DNA of 62,158 nt from JAFGRR01 sp964563855 (lineage in GTDB: Bacteria; Planctomycetota; Phycisphaerae; UBA1845; Fen-1342), in contig CAZLYU010000018.1 in NCBI GenBank assembly GCA_964563855.1, forward strand, positions 1-62,158, written 5' to 3'. The notes beneath the pieces were generated by a model. It saw nothing but the letters and a program-made list of their open reading frames with translations, had not been told where the DNA came from and made no database searches. Shown here one piece after another: positions 25,802 to 33,970 of this stretch. The position numbers and the translations under genes are program-made. Within the stretch, counting starts at the first letter, position 1. Every line of letters begins with the position of its first letter.

Positions 25802-26260
25802 GTGATGATTGGTAGCAAAGCTTCGACTTATGCAATCCTCGCCGTCATCGAAATCGCTCGGCACGAGCAGGCTGCGGAGGGCAACGGCCACGGCTGCATG
25901 CGCGCGTCGAGCATCGCCAGTCACTTCAAGCTACCCGCCGCATACGCCGCGAAAGTCATGACGCAACTGGTTCGCGCCGGTGTGCTGCAGTCCGATCGCG
26001 GTCCGCGCGGCGGCTTTCGACTCGCCCGTCCGGCAAACACGATCTCCGTCCTGGAAATCGTCGAAGCGGTCGACGGGCCGCTATCAGCCGACCCCGGGCT
26101 CGACGCCAACGTTGAAGCACAACAGAGCCTGGTCGGGGTGAACGCGTTGATGGCGAAGATCGTCGGCGCAGTTCGCGGCACGCTGTCGGACCACTCCGTT
26201 GCGGGATTTCTGCAGCCCGCCTACGAAGCTCGCGTGCCGACTGCACATTCGCAAGTGTGA
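25802..26260 (+). CDS. Rrf2 family transcriptional regulator without Fe-S cysteines
   Basis: A 152-residue Rrf2 regulator. The N-terminal winged helix is clear: MIGSKASTYAILAVIEIAR, then IASHFKLPAAYAAKVMTQLVRAGVLQSDRGPRGGFRLARP with the wing motif GPRGGF, and ISVLEIVEAVDGPL. IscR/NsrR members carry three cysteines after this point for an Fe-S cluster; here that stretch (SADPGLDANVEAQQSL) has none, so it should sense something else or act without a cofactor. The dimer helix (LMAKIVGAVRGTLS) follows. GTG 25802 or ATG 25805, both behind GGAGG, start it. Targets are unknown; the divergent kinase-like gene is a candidate. Confidence 0.9.
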   Translation: MMIGSKASTYAILAVIEIARHEQAAEGNGHGCMRASSIASHFKLPAAYAAKVMTQLVRAGVLQSDRGPRGGFRLARPANTISVLEIVEAVDGPLSADPGLDANVEAQQSLVGVNALMAKIVGAVRGTLSDHSVAGFLQPAYEARVPTAHSQV

Positions 26261-26298
26261 AAAGCGGACAAAACATGCCGAAAACGGCGCAAAGGCGT

Positions 26299-26359
26299 GC
26301 GGCACCCTGTGGGTATTGGCGCGGTCTGAGGGTGCCGCAGCGAGTGGAAGCTCGTTTTA
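26299..26359 (+). terminator. Hairpin terminator after the Rrf2 gene
   Basis: A 10-bp perfect inverted repeat (26299-26308 and 26329-26338, GCGGCACCCT/AGGGTGCCGC) is followed at once by a 4-bp hairpin (CGAG-TGGAAG-CTCG) and TTTT, about 40 bp after the stop codon. Confidence 0.55.
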
Positions 26360-26473
26360 GATGACAGGCCCTGAGCGATCTGTCAACACTCGACAGTATA
26401 AGCAGCCGACAATTGCACTTCAACCGCCAACGCCGAATTTCACGCCGTCAATCGTCGACGCATCTCATCGGAA

Positions 26474-26519
26474 GTTCCTGCGGGCTGCACCGCTGAGAGG
26501 TTCCTGCGGGCTGCGCCGC
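26474..26519. repeat. Two 20-bp direct repeats, 26 bp apart
   Basis: GTTCCTGCGGGCTGCACCGC at 26474-26493 recurs with one change at 26500-26519, right after the stop of the sulfotransferase-like gene on the opposite strand. Function unknown; it may be a small duplication. Confidence 0.7.
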
Positions 26520-26524
26520 CGACC

Positions 26525-27103
26525 CTACTTCCGCTGTCGATACAGACCCGGCTCGACCACCGCGCGCATCGCCGCCACGTCCAGATCCCCACCCAGCAGC
26601 TCGTGAATGCGGTCGATCTGCGAGCCGGGGTCATGCATGCAATCGTTGTAGCTCACCTCAATCATCTGAAAGTGCGACCGCGCGCGAACCCATGCATCCA
26701 CGTCTTTGATCTGCTTCTCGAAAATCATCTTCATGCGATCCGCCGGCAACTCAGCCCCGCCCTTCCCCTTGCGTTGCAGCATGACGTCTTGCGATGCCAG
26801 CACTTCGTCCAGACGCCGCCGCATGAAAACGACGCGATACTCATACCCCGCGGGCAGATCCATCAGCAGCAAGTGCACCATTTTCACGCACTTGCCCACC
26901 GCATCCGCCACCCACGACGGGTCCTTCTTCGTCTGTTTGACTGGCTCAAACTCGTAATAGCCACGCGGATTGTCATCGTCTGCCGTGCGAACGTGATCGG
27001 TCAGCGCGGGAATCCCGCCCGCCTCGATCATCCGCATCATCATCGACGTCCCAGAACGCGGCAGACCCGAGACCACTGTGACGAACGGCTTGGCGGAAGC
27101 CAT
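26525..27103 (-). CDS. Sulfotransferase-like P-loop protein
   Basis: A 192-residue protein of the sulfotransferase superfamily. The PAPS-binding 5'-phosphosulfate loop is VVSGLPRSGTSMMMRMIEAGG near the N-terminus. Later YRVVFMRRRLDEVLASQ looks like the 3'-phosphate-binding region, and MIEVSYNDCMHDP the following strand. It is shorter than typical sulfotransferases (about 250-300), so the acceptor part is reduced. Start ATG 27103 has GAGGAA 6 nt upstream. The acceptor is unknown; planctomycetes often have many sulfatases and sulfotransferases, but none lies beside it. Confidence 0.85.
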   Translation of the reverse strand: MASAKPFVTVVSGLPRSGTSMMMRMIEAGGIPALTDHVRTADDDNPRGYYEFEPVKQTKKDPSWVADAVGKCVKMVHLLLMDLPAGYEYRVVFMRRRLDEVLASQDVMLQRKGKGGAELPADRMKMIFEKQIKDVDAWVRARSHFQMIEVSYNDCMHDPGSQIDRIHELLGGDLDVAAMRAVVEPGLYRQRK

Positions 27104-27191
27104 CAGCAATTCCTCAATCAACGGCGTCAACGCGCCTCGACCAAAGAAAACGCCCTCGCAGTGGCGGTGCGAGGGCGAGCAAATCAGGCAA

Positions 27192-27264
27192 CGCCCCCAC
27201 GGGGATTCGAACCCCGGTCTCCAGGATGAGAACCTGATATCCTAGGCCACTAGACGATGGGGGC
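27192..27264 (-). tRNA. tRNA-Glu (CTC)
   Basis: A full cloverleaf: acceptor GCCCCCA with TGGGGGC, anticodon loop TTCTCAT giving anticodon CTC, and T-arm GGTTCGAATCC. No CCA is encoded. It stands alone between two protein genes and has its own promoter upstream. Confidence 0.96.
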
Positions 27265-27283
27265 GAAGTCCATCGAACCTCGT

Positions 27284-27312
27284 ACGGTAGGCACACGTCG
27301 AGCGAGCGTCAA
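27284..27312 (-). promoter_or_regulatory. Putative promoter of tRNA-Glu
   Basis: On the minus strand TTGACG (27312-27307), 17 bp, TACCGT (27289-27284), 20 bp before the tRNA 5' end. The -35 and spacing are the same as those of the tRNA-Leu promoter. Confidence 0.6.
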
Positions 27313-27320
27313 GACGCGCG

Positions 27321-29195
27321 TCAGTAGCGCGGGTCGCTGATTGGCCCCTCGTCGCTGAGCAACACATGCAGCGTCGGGTGCGCGAGCACCTCCGCCACCA
27401 GCCACGTCGCCCCGTCGATCGTCATCCGCTCGTGAACCAGGCGAATCCCGTGACTGTAATCAACGTAAGCGTCAACGTGTCCCAGATACAGCGGCTGAAT
27501 CGGCGCGCCCGACGGGTAGTGCCATCCATAAATCGCCACCCGCCCCGGGTTCGCGGCCAGCCGCGGCGTGATCACGACATCTTTCTTGATCCCCGCGATC
27601 AGCACGTCGAGCGGACCATCGCCGCGTTGCGACTCGATCATTTCGTGGTGCCGAAAGTGCGTCGTGACCCGTGTGATGTCGACCGTCGCAGGACTGATCG
27701 GCGCCGGAGACAGTTGCAGCGCCGCCGCCGCCCAGATGTCATCCACCATCTTGCGGGTCGGCAGCAGACACCCCACTGCGTCGGCGATCGACTGTGCAGC
27801 CTGCGGCGTCAGCGGAACTCGCACGAAGTCATCATCACGGCCCACGCTGACGTAGTCGCGCGCGACAAGGTAGGTCGCATGCACCCACACGCCGCCGATG
27901 TTCGCGCTCACGCTGACCGGCGCAAACTGACGCAGAAAGCCCGGCGTGTTGCCGCCGAGAACCTCTTGCTGAATCCGCGCCTCGCGCGCCGCACGCGACA
28001 GCGGCGCCGCTTCCGCAATGAATTGGCTGCCGGTCGGCGCGTCCGACGCTCGTGTGGCGAAAATCCCGTTGGCAAGCTTCGCCCGCGTTTGGAGCGATGC
28101 GAAGTCGACGAGATCGAGTGCGCCGTCGTCGTTTGCATCGAACGCCGCCAGCGTGAGAGCAGCGCAGTCGCCGGTCAGCGGCGCGTCGGGACCCAGCCAG
28201 GCCGCCGAGAGCGCCGCCTGATCGTCAGCGTCGACGTCGCCGTCAGCATCAAAGTCGCTAGCTTCGCTTGTCTCGCACGCGTCCAGCCGACCGTCCGCGT
28301 TGCAGTCTGCGTCTGCGAAGGATGCGATGTGAGCCGCGTCCGCCACGCCGTCCTCATCGCAGTCGCGCTGTAACACCGACACGTTGTCGAACAGCGCGAA
28401 CACATCACCGGGTGGGTTCGCGATCGAGCTGAACGTGTCCATCATTCCCAGCATGATCTGGTCGCCGTCGACCGCTTCCGCCAATCGGATCGCGACCAGC
28501 CGACCATTGAGCCGCCACTGGAGCACGCCGTCGTGCTGCGTGACGTCGACGCGCACCCACTGCTTGCCGGGCGCGCCGGCGGTTTCGAACGCCGGGCTCG
28601 AAAACAAGTCCTGATAGAACGGCGCTGTGTGGTTCTGTCCGCCTGCGGCAAACCCGCCCGCGACAGCACTCAAGGCCTGGGGGCCGCGATACGCGCGGTA
28701 GTCTTCCGACGCGCCGCCTTCGCCGCTCACCGCGAACCACAAGCCATCGCTCGCCGGGTTCTCGGGGGTGCATGCGTTCGCGCCGCTGTGCCCAAGTCCG
28801 AACGTCGCGAATTGCGTCGACCCCGAACCGCCGCCCGGGCCGCCGTTGTAGTTGAGCCACAAGTCGAAGCTCAGCGCGAAGTCGTCTCCCGCCGTCCCCA
28901 CAGGGCGATACAGCGAAACCGCATCGGTTTGCGCCACGGCGTCGGTGGCGTTAACAAGCAATCGCAGCCCCTGGGTCGTTCCATTCGAGCGCGGCGCGGG
29001 CGGAACATTGAGCGTGGAATAGTCGAAGGCGAACTCAACCACGTGATCGCCGCGAAATCCACGCACGGTCCAATCGCCGGACGAGCTGGCTTCGTCAAAC
29101 GTTTCGGTGAATATCGGCGTTTGCGGCCGTCCGGCGGCGCAGGCCGGGAGCAGCAGTGCGAGCAGCGTCAACGTTTGCGCGAGCGAAGTGGGCAT
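27321..29195 (-). CDS. Secreted protein: lectin-like module, Ca-binding repeats and uncharacterised C-terminal domain
   Basis: A 624-residue exported protein. The N-terminal signal ends LLALLLPAC at Cys 19, so a lipoprotein or plain secretion is possible. Residues about 28-275 form a lectin/laminin-G-like domain that is clearly similar to residues 1326-1585 of the giant protein at 16601 (both have EFAFDYS/TFAYDYS, an APRSNGTTQGL/SPGGSGSTIGL stretch and a TQFATFGLG/TEFIGAGVG strand). Residues 278-372 hold EF-hand-like Ca motifs (DCDEDGVADA, DCNADGRLDA, DFDADGDVDADD, AFDANDDGALD). Residues about 390-624 are another domain with YGWH (556-559) and VDYSHGIRL, described as a finding. Function unknown. 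Confidence 0.85.
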   Translation of the reverse strand: MPTSLAQTLTLLALLLPACAAGRPQTPIFTETFDEASSSGDWTVRGFRGDHVVEFAFDYSTLNVPPAPRSNGTTQGLRLLVNATDAVAQTDAVSLYRPVGTAGDDFALSFDLWLNYNGGPGGGSGSTQFATFGLGHSGANACTPENPASDGLWFAVSGEGGASEDYRAYRGPQALSAVAGGFAAGGQNHTAPFYQDLFSSPAFETAGAPGKQWVRVDVTQHDGVLQWRLNGRLVAIRLAEAVDGDQIMLGMMDTFSSIANPPGDVFALFDNVSVLQRDCDEDGVADAAHIASFADADCNADGRLDACETSEASDFDADGDVDADDQAALSAAWLGPDAPLTGDCAALTLAAFDANDDGALDLVDFASLQTRAKLANGIFATRASDAPTGSQFIAEAAPLSRAAREARIQQEVLGGNTPGFLRQFAPVSVSANIGGVWVHATYLVARDYVSVGRDDDFVRVPLTPQAAQSIADAVGCLLPTRKMVDDIWAAAALQLSPAPISPATVDITRVTTHFRHHEMIESQRGDGPLDVLIAGIKKDVVITPRLAANPGRVAIYGWHYPSGAPIQPLYLGHVDAYVDYSHGIRLVHERMTIDGATWLVAEVLAHPTLHVLLSDEGPISDPRY

Positions 29196-29258
29196 ACCTG
29201 AGAAGCATATCGGATCGGGCGCTCAATACGAATAATCGACGCCTCGCCGCTCATAGCG

Positions 29259-30281
29259 CTAGTTTTCAGTCGCGAGCGGCGTGTCGGGATGCATCGCGTG
29301 CCACGCGAACCAGTAGGCCCGCACCGCGCGGACGCCGGGGGGCGTCGGTCGCAGCTCCTGCCCGGCAGCCGGACCGTCGGTGATCAGCCACGCACGCCAC
29401 GCGTCACCCGTGTGCAGCGCCATCACCCGCGCGAACGGATGCGGTCCGTCGGCAGGCGGCTCGGGGGCGATCGGATACTGCACCACGCCGGTGCTCTCAT
29501 ACACGCTGTAAGACACCCGTTTGTAGCGTTTGAACGCCGTCGGCAGCAGTACGGTCGTGTCTGGATGCGCGGTGCGCCAGGCGCGCCACGACGTCACCTG
29601 CGCCGGCACGATCTCCAGCGACTGGCCGACGCGTGGCCCGCTGATCGCGCGAAACGCGAGCTGGCTCCATAGGCTCGCGCCGGCGCGCGAGCCGTCAACG
29701 CGGTCGTCGGGCAAGCGCTGCGTGCGGTCGTACATCACCAGGTTGTTGTTGTAGAGCAGCCCGCTGACGCCAAACCACACCACCTCGCCGTCGATGGTGC
29801 GATCAAAGATCACCGCACTGTCGCACAGCGGGCTATACGTGACGACGATCGGCCGGCCGTTGACTGCATCATTCACCACCTCGTGGGCCGTCAAGATCCG
29901 CAGCGGATACGCACGCGTCTCGCCGTCCACTTCCACGCCGATCACGTCTTCCGTGTCGGCGATTGGCTTCCCCATGTGCTGCTCGCGCAGCGCCTCGACG
30001 AGCGCGGGCAGATCCGCGAGCCGTACCAGTTGGGCGTCGAGTGCCGGTAGCCCGTCAACGCCAAAACCCGTCTCCACCAACAGGTCGCGTGACACCGCAA
30101 GGTTTGATAAGTCGAATGACTCGAGCGCCGGCGCGCCGGGGCTCGTCGCTCGCTCGATGGTGTAAATCGCATACCCGCGCCACGCGATGATGATCAGCGC
30201 GACCACCCCGGCCAGCGCCAATACCCAGCCGCCGCTCCAAAACGTCAGCAGCTTCGCGTCTGCGGCCCGCGCCTCAGTCAC
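29259..30281 (-). CDS. DUF3179 family membrane protein
   Basis: A 340-residue protein with one N-terminal transmembrane helix (WVLALAGVVALIIIAWRGYAIYTI) and a periplasmic DUF3179 domain. The family core is visible: VIGVEVDGETRAYPLRILTAHEVVNDAVNGRPIVVTYSPLCDSAVIFDRTIDGEVVWFGVSGLLYNNNLVMYDR, then SLWSQLAFRAISGPRVGQSLEIVP. The Cys in YSPLCDS is the conserved one. The family's function is unknown. It overlaps ctaB by 8 bp at its 5' end, so it is translated with the heme O synthase, perhaps part of the same oxidase-assembly unit. Confidence 0.88.
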   Translation of the reverse strand: MTEARAADAKLLTFWSGGWVLALAGVVALIIIAWRGYAIYTIERATSPGAPALESFDLSNLAVSRDLLVETGFGVDGLPALDAQLVRLADLPALVEALREQHMGKPIADTEDVIGVEVDGETRAYPLRILTAHEVVNDAVNGRPIVVTYSPLCDSAVIFDRTIDGEVVWFGVSGLLYNNNLVMYDRTQRLPDDRVDGSRAGASLWSQLAFRAISGPRVGQSLEIVPAQVTSWRAWRTAHPDTTVLLPTAFKRYKRVSYSVYESTGVVQYPIAPEPPADGPHPFARVMALHTGDAWRAWLITDGPAAGQELRPTPPGVRAVRAYWFAWHAMHPDTPLATEN

Positions 30282-31281
30282 GGCTCGGCGCTGCTTGCAT
30301 GGTGCTTGCGGTCAACACTGCTTCAACACGCTGGTCGTGCAGTGCCGCGGCGATGCGGCGATCGGCAACCATCGCCATCAGCAATAGGGGGAGGTAGATA
30401 ACGCTAGCGAGGAACAGGCGTCGCGCCTGCTCTCGGCGACGTTGCCGCGCGAGCGTTACCGCCGTCCACGCGAAACCCAGCCCGAGCAGCACCGCGCTCA
30501 CCGCGAAGAACACGCCAGTAAGTCCGGCCAGCGTCATGCTCAAAGTCAGCGGAATGAGCGCCAGCGTATAGACGAGAACAATGCGCACCGTCAGCCACCC
30601 GTCGGGATCCACGAGCGGCAGCATGCGAAAGCCGCCGCGGGCGTAATCGTCCCGATAGAGCCACGCCAGCGCGAGAAAGTGCGGGATCTGCCAGAAAAAC
30701 AGGATCGCGCCCAATAACCAGGCGCCGAATCCCAACTCGTTTGACGCCGCCGCCCAGCCAATCATCGGAGGCAACGCCCCGACCACCGCGCCAAGCAGCG
30801 TGTTGTGCGGCGTGATGGTCTTGAGCGGCGTGTACGCCAAAACGTAGAGCGCCTGCGTGAGAACGGTCAGCAGTGCAGCGTACTCACTCACCATCGCCAC
30901 GATGATCGGGCCCACCAGCGCCATCACCAACGCGACCGTCCACGCCTGCCGCGTCGACATGCGGCCCGACGGCAGCGGTCGATTCTCCGTCCGCCGCATG
31001 CGGGCGTCGCGATCCGCCTCCCAGCACTGGTTGAGCGCGTTCGCGCCGAACGCCGCGAGACCGACGCCGACCAATGTCAACAAGAGCGGCGTCAAAGCGA
31101 TCTGCTCCGCCGCGAGCAGAAATCCGACAAACGTCGTGATCAGCACCAGCGCGCAAAGCCGGGCTTTGGCCAATTCGCTGATGAGACGCAGCGACAGCGG
31201 CTCCGTTGCGCGTGAAGCGCCTTCCAATGACGGCGGCGCGTCGTGAGGCTCGGTCGGAGAAGCAGGGATTGAGCGTTGCAT
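30274..31281 (-). CDS. ctaB: Protoheme IX farnesyltransferase (heme O synthase)
   Basis: CtaB/CyoE, 335 residues, attaches a farnesyl group to heme B to give heme O. It is a UbiA-superfamily prenyltransferase with about eight or nine membrane helices. The prenyl-binding Asp-rich motif is NALNQCWEADRDARMRRTENRPLPSG; the second conserved region is YTPLKTITPHNTLLGAVVGALPPMIGWAA. The first about 35 residues are Pro/Ser-rich. It is divergent from ctaA (222 bp between start codons) and overlaps the DUF3179 gene, so heme O and heme A synthesis are encoded side by side, implying an aa3-type oxidase elsewhere. Confidence 0.96.
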   Translation of the reverse strand: MQRSIPASPTEPHDAPPSLEGASRATEPLSLRLISELAKARLCALVLITTFVGFLLAAEQIALTPLLLTLVGVGLAAFGANALNQCWEADRDARMRRTENRPLPSGRMSTRQAWTVALVMALVGPIIVAMVSEYAALLTVLTQALYVLAYTPLKTITPHNTLLGAVVGALPPMIGWAAASNELGFGAWLLGAILFFWQIPHFLALAWLYRDDYARGGFRMLPLVDPDGWLTVRIVLVYTLALIPLTLSMTLAGLTGVFFAVSAVLLGLGFAWTAVTLARQRRREQARRLFLASVIYLPLLLMAMVADRRIAAALHDQRVEAVLTASTMQAAPSRD

Positions 31282-31423
31282 CGTTCAGATGGTACTGCTG
31301 TCGAGACCGCGTGTCGCGAGCAGAGGGTCCTATTACAGGCGACCGCCATCGCCGCGGCGTTCGATCACGGTTCAGCCAGTGCAAAACGAGTGAAGCGAGC
31401 CTCGCGGCGGCTTGATCGCGGCA

Positions 31424-31451
31424 TTTGCGAACCGCGTGAAGTCGGTAGAAT
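31424..31451 (+). promoter_or_regulatory. Possible promoter of ctaA
   Basis: TTTGCG (31424-31429), 16 bp, TAGAAT (31446-31451), about 50 bp before the proposed GTG start. A weak match, resting on the good -10 box. Confidence 0.35.
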
Positions 31452-31503
31452 CACACCGGAACGCCTTCGGTTTCGTCGTTCGTGCTCCGAGGAATCAACG
31501 TCC

Positions 31504-32943
31504 GTGTCATCCCTGCCAACACAGCCGCGCCAGACCTTCGGCGACGTCCTCACACTCGGCTTCGCCACCGCGGTCACGATGTGGGCGGTCGGCTTCTTCG
31601 CGCGGCTGCCGGTTGGCGGCGGCGGCGGCGACGCCCAGGTCATCGTACCCAGCGCCGTGCTGTACGCACTCCTCGTGGTGGTGCTGTTTGCCGGCGGCTT
31701 CGCAGCCCAACGATTCACCCAACGCGGCCTGTTCGGCGGCTTCATCACCGGCCTGATCTGCGGAGCGATCAACCTGCTCGTGATCGGCGGACTCATCACC
31801 GACGGCGGCGGCGCCTCCGCCATCCGCGCGATCGCGCTGGTCGGCGGCACGCTGGGCGCTTGCGTCGGAATTGCCACCGTGGGGGCGCTTGCGGCCCGCT
31901 ATCTGTATCCCGAGTACGCGACCCCCGGGTCGCCAGCCGTCTGGCTCGGTCGCTTCGCCGCGACCACCGCGTGCGCCACGCTCGTGCTGCTCATGGTCGG
32001 CGGAGCCGTCACCGGGGCCGATGCGGGACTCGCCGTCGTCGACTGGCCCAACACGGAAGGCTACTTGATGTGGCTCTTCCCGCTGTCGCGCATGACCGGC
32101 GGGATCTATCTCGAACACGCCCATCGCCTGTTTGGAACCCTCGTCGGCCTCTGCACACTCACGCTCGCCTTCTATCTGCAGGCCGCCGATCCGCGACGAT
32201 GGATCAAACGACTCGGCTGGGCCGCGCTCGTGTTGGTCTGTGTGCAAGGGGTACTCGGTGGCCTTCGCGTCACCGGGCGCCTAACGCTCAGCACCGACCC
32301 CACCGAAACCGCCCCGAATCTCACGCTCGCCATCGTGCACGGCGTCTTAGGCCAGCTCTTCTTCGGCATCACCATCTTCCTCGCCGCCGCCACGACGCGA
32401 ACCTGGCGCAGTCCGCGCCCGGCATTGCGTACCCCGCTAGCACAAGCCGATTACTTCGTGACCGCGCTGCTGCTCGTCACGCTCGTGCTGCAACTGATCC
32501 TCGGCGCGCTGGTGCGGCACTTGATGAGCGACCCAACCGCGCACGCCCGCGTCTCGGGACTTCTGATGTTGCACATCGTCCTCGCGATTGTCGTGCTCGC
32601 GGCCACCATCGGCGTCGGAACGCGATCCCTGGCGTTGCACCGCTCGCTGCCCGTTTTGAGCGGCGTCGGACGCTTCCTGCTGATCGCCGTCGCCACGCAG
32701 TTCCTGCTCGGCGTGCTCGCATACATCGTCGTTTACGGCGGCAGCGCCGCGCCGCACACCGCCACCGGATTCGACGTCCTGATCACCACCGCCCACCAGA
32801 CGGTCGGTGCATTGCTGCTGGCCGGCGCCGTGCTCGCCGCCGCCTGGACGCGACGTTTGCTCACGCCGCTCGACGCAACCAGTACGCGACGCGTCGCAAC
32901 GGCCAAGTCACCTTCCGCGGCGGCGACGCTGCCCGCGGGTTAA
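31504..32943 (+). CDS. ctaA: Heme A synthase with extra N-terminal membrane domain
   Basis: CtaA, 479 residues, oxidises heme O to heme A. The core begins near residue 150: GGAVTGADAGLAVVDWPNTEGYLMW, then YLEHAHRLFGTLVGL, a VLGGLRVTGRLT segment, IVHGVLGQLFF, and a second half with MLHIVLAIVVLA and TTAHQTVGALLLAGAV; these hold the heme-binding His. The first 140 residues form four further helices (about VLYALLVVVLFAGG, GFITGLICGAINLLVIGGLI, ALVGGTLGACVGIATVGAL) that ordinary 300-residue CtaA proteins do not have. The Cys pair of some relatives is absent. I start at GTG 31504 because GAGGAA lies 8 nt upstream. Confidence 0.93.
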   Translation: MSSLPTQPRQTFGDVLTLGFATAVTMWAVGFFARLPVGGGGGDAQVIVPSAVLYALLVVVLFAGGFAAQRFTQRGLFGGFITGLICGAINLLVIGGLITDGGGASAIRAIALVGGTLGACVGIATVGALAARYLYPEYATPGSPAVWLGRFAATTACATLVLLMVGGAVTGADAGLAVVDWPNTEGYLMWLFPLSRMTGGIYLEHAHRLFGTLVGLCTLTLAFYLQAADPRRWIKRLGWAALVLVCVQGVLGGLRVTGRLTLSTDPTETAPNLTLAIVHGVLGQLFFGITIFLAAATTRTWRSPRPALRTPLAQADYFVTALLLVTLVLQLILGALVRHLMSDPTAHARVSGLLMLHIVLAIVVLAATIGVGTRSLALHRSLPVLSGVGRFLLIAVATQFLLGVLAYIVVYGGSAAPHTATGFDVLITTAHQTVGALLLAGAVLAAAWTRRLLTPLDATSTRRVATAKSPSAAATLPAG

Positions 32944-32986
32944 GCGACGCGTGATCCGCGATAAGCGGCGTTAAGCTGCGTAGCTC

Positions 32987-33970
32987 ATGGACTCGCTGCG
33001 CGACAAACTTGATGCACTCAACGCGCGCCGGCGGCGCATCGCCGCGCACCGCGCGAGCGAACGCCGACCGATCGCGCCGAACACCGAGATCTCAGACAGC
33101 GCCACCGCCGAAGTTCTCCCCGGGTGTGAGGCGTCGACGCCGTTCGGGCCATGTTGGAGCAGGACCTACGCGGCCGGCGACCTCTGGCCGCACTTTCAGC
33201 CGCTCACACAGACGCCTACACCCCGGGCTCCCGTCGCCAATCGCCAACCGCGCCCTGACGAGGCGCTGCTCTTCGACGCACACGCGCAACCCGAACGCGT
33301 CGCGACCATCGCACGGTGCGAACTTCGCAGGGCGGATGACATTGAACGCGCCCTCGATGCGTTGCCGACCGTCAGCCACAGCACTGCTGTTCACGCTACA
33401 TCGATGCAGGCTGAGCGCCTCGATGGTCTTGCAGACGGCGTCATCATCGATCTCGAAACCGGCGGTCTCGCCGGGTCGCCGATCTTCCTTGCCGGCGCCC
33501 TCGCGCTCGACCTGCGCCCGCTGCGCGTAGAACAGTGGCTGGTGCGCGACTATCCGGAAGAGCCGGCGGTATTGGCGGCTTTCGCCGACCGCTTCCGCGA
33601 TCGCGCGGTCTGGCTGTCGTTCAACGGTCGCAGCTTCGACGAGCCCATGCTGCGCGACCGGGCGCAGCGCTGGGGCGTCGAGATCCCGAGACCGCAACGA
33701 CATGTCGACTTGTTGCACGCCGCCCGTCGGCGCTGGCGACGTGAGTTGGCGGATTGTCGGCTACAGACGCTCGAGACCGCCGTGCTGCGTCAGCAGCGCA
33801 CCCAGGACATCCCCGGGGCCGACGCGCCCGACCTGTTTCATCATTTCGTGAAGACGCGCCGCGCCAACCTCATTCGCGGCGTCTGTTTGCACAACGCGCT
33901 CGACTTGCTGAGCTGCGCGGCGTTGCTGACCTGTCTGGCGCTCGACCGCGACTCTAAAACACGGAGCTGA
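32987..33970 (+). CDS. RNase H-like exonuclease domain protein (YprB type)
   Basis: A 327-residue protein whose C-terminal half is an RNase H-like/DnaQ exonuclease fold: IIDLETGGLAGSPIFLAGAL (first Asp-Glu), WLSFNGRSFDEPMLRDRA (second Asp), HVDLLHAARRRWRRELADCRLQTLE, and VCLHNALDLLSCAALL (last His-Asp region). Members of the YprB-like family are putative 3'-5' exonucleases of nucleic acids. The N-terminal about 130 residues are low-complexity and Pro/Arg-rich. It follows ctaA by 43 bp on the same strand and is convergent with, and overlaps by 17 bp, the DinB-like gene. Confidence 0.88.
   Translation: MDSLRDKLDALNARRRRIAAHRASERRPIAPNTEISDSATAEVLPGCEASTPFGPCWSRTYAAGDLWPHFQPLTQTPTPRAPVANRQPRPDEALLFDAHAQPERVATIARCELRRADDIERALDALPTVSHSTAVHATSMQAERLDGLADGVIIDLETGGLAGSPIFLAGALALDLRPLRVEQWLVRDYPEEPAVLAAFADRFRDRAVWLSFNGRSFDEPMLRDRAQRWGVEIPRPQRHVDLLHAARRRWRRELADCRLQTLETAVLRQQRTQDIPGADAPDLFHHFVKTRRANLIRGVCLHNALDLLSCAALLTCLALDRDSKTRS

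Noticed and set aside
26525..27264. Integrated element at tRNA-Glu
   Set aside because: No integrase, no repeated tRNA 3' end and no change in composition were seen around it.
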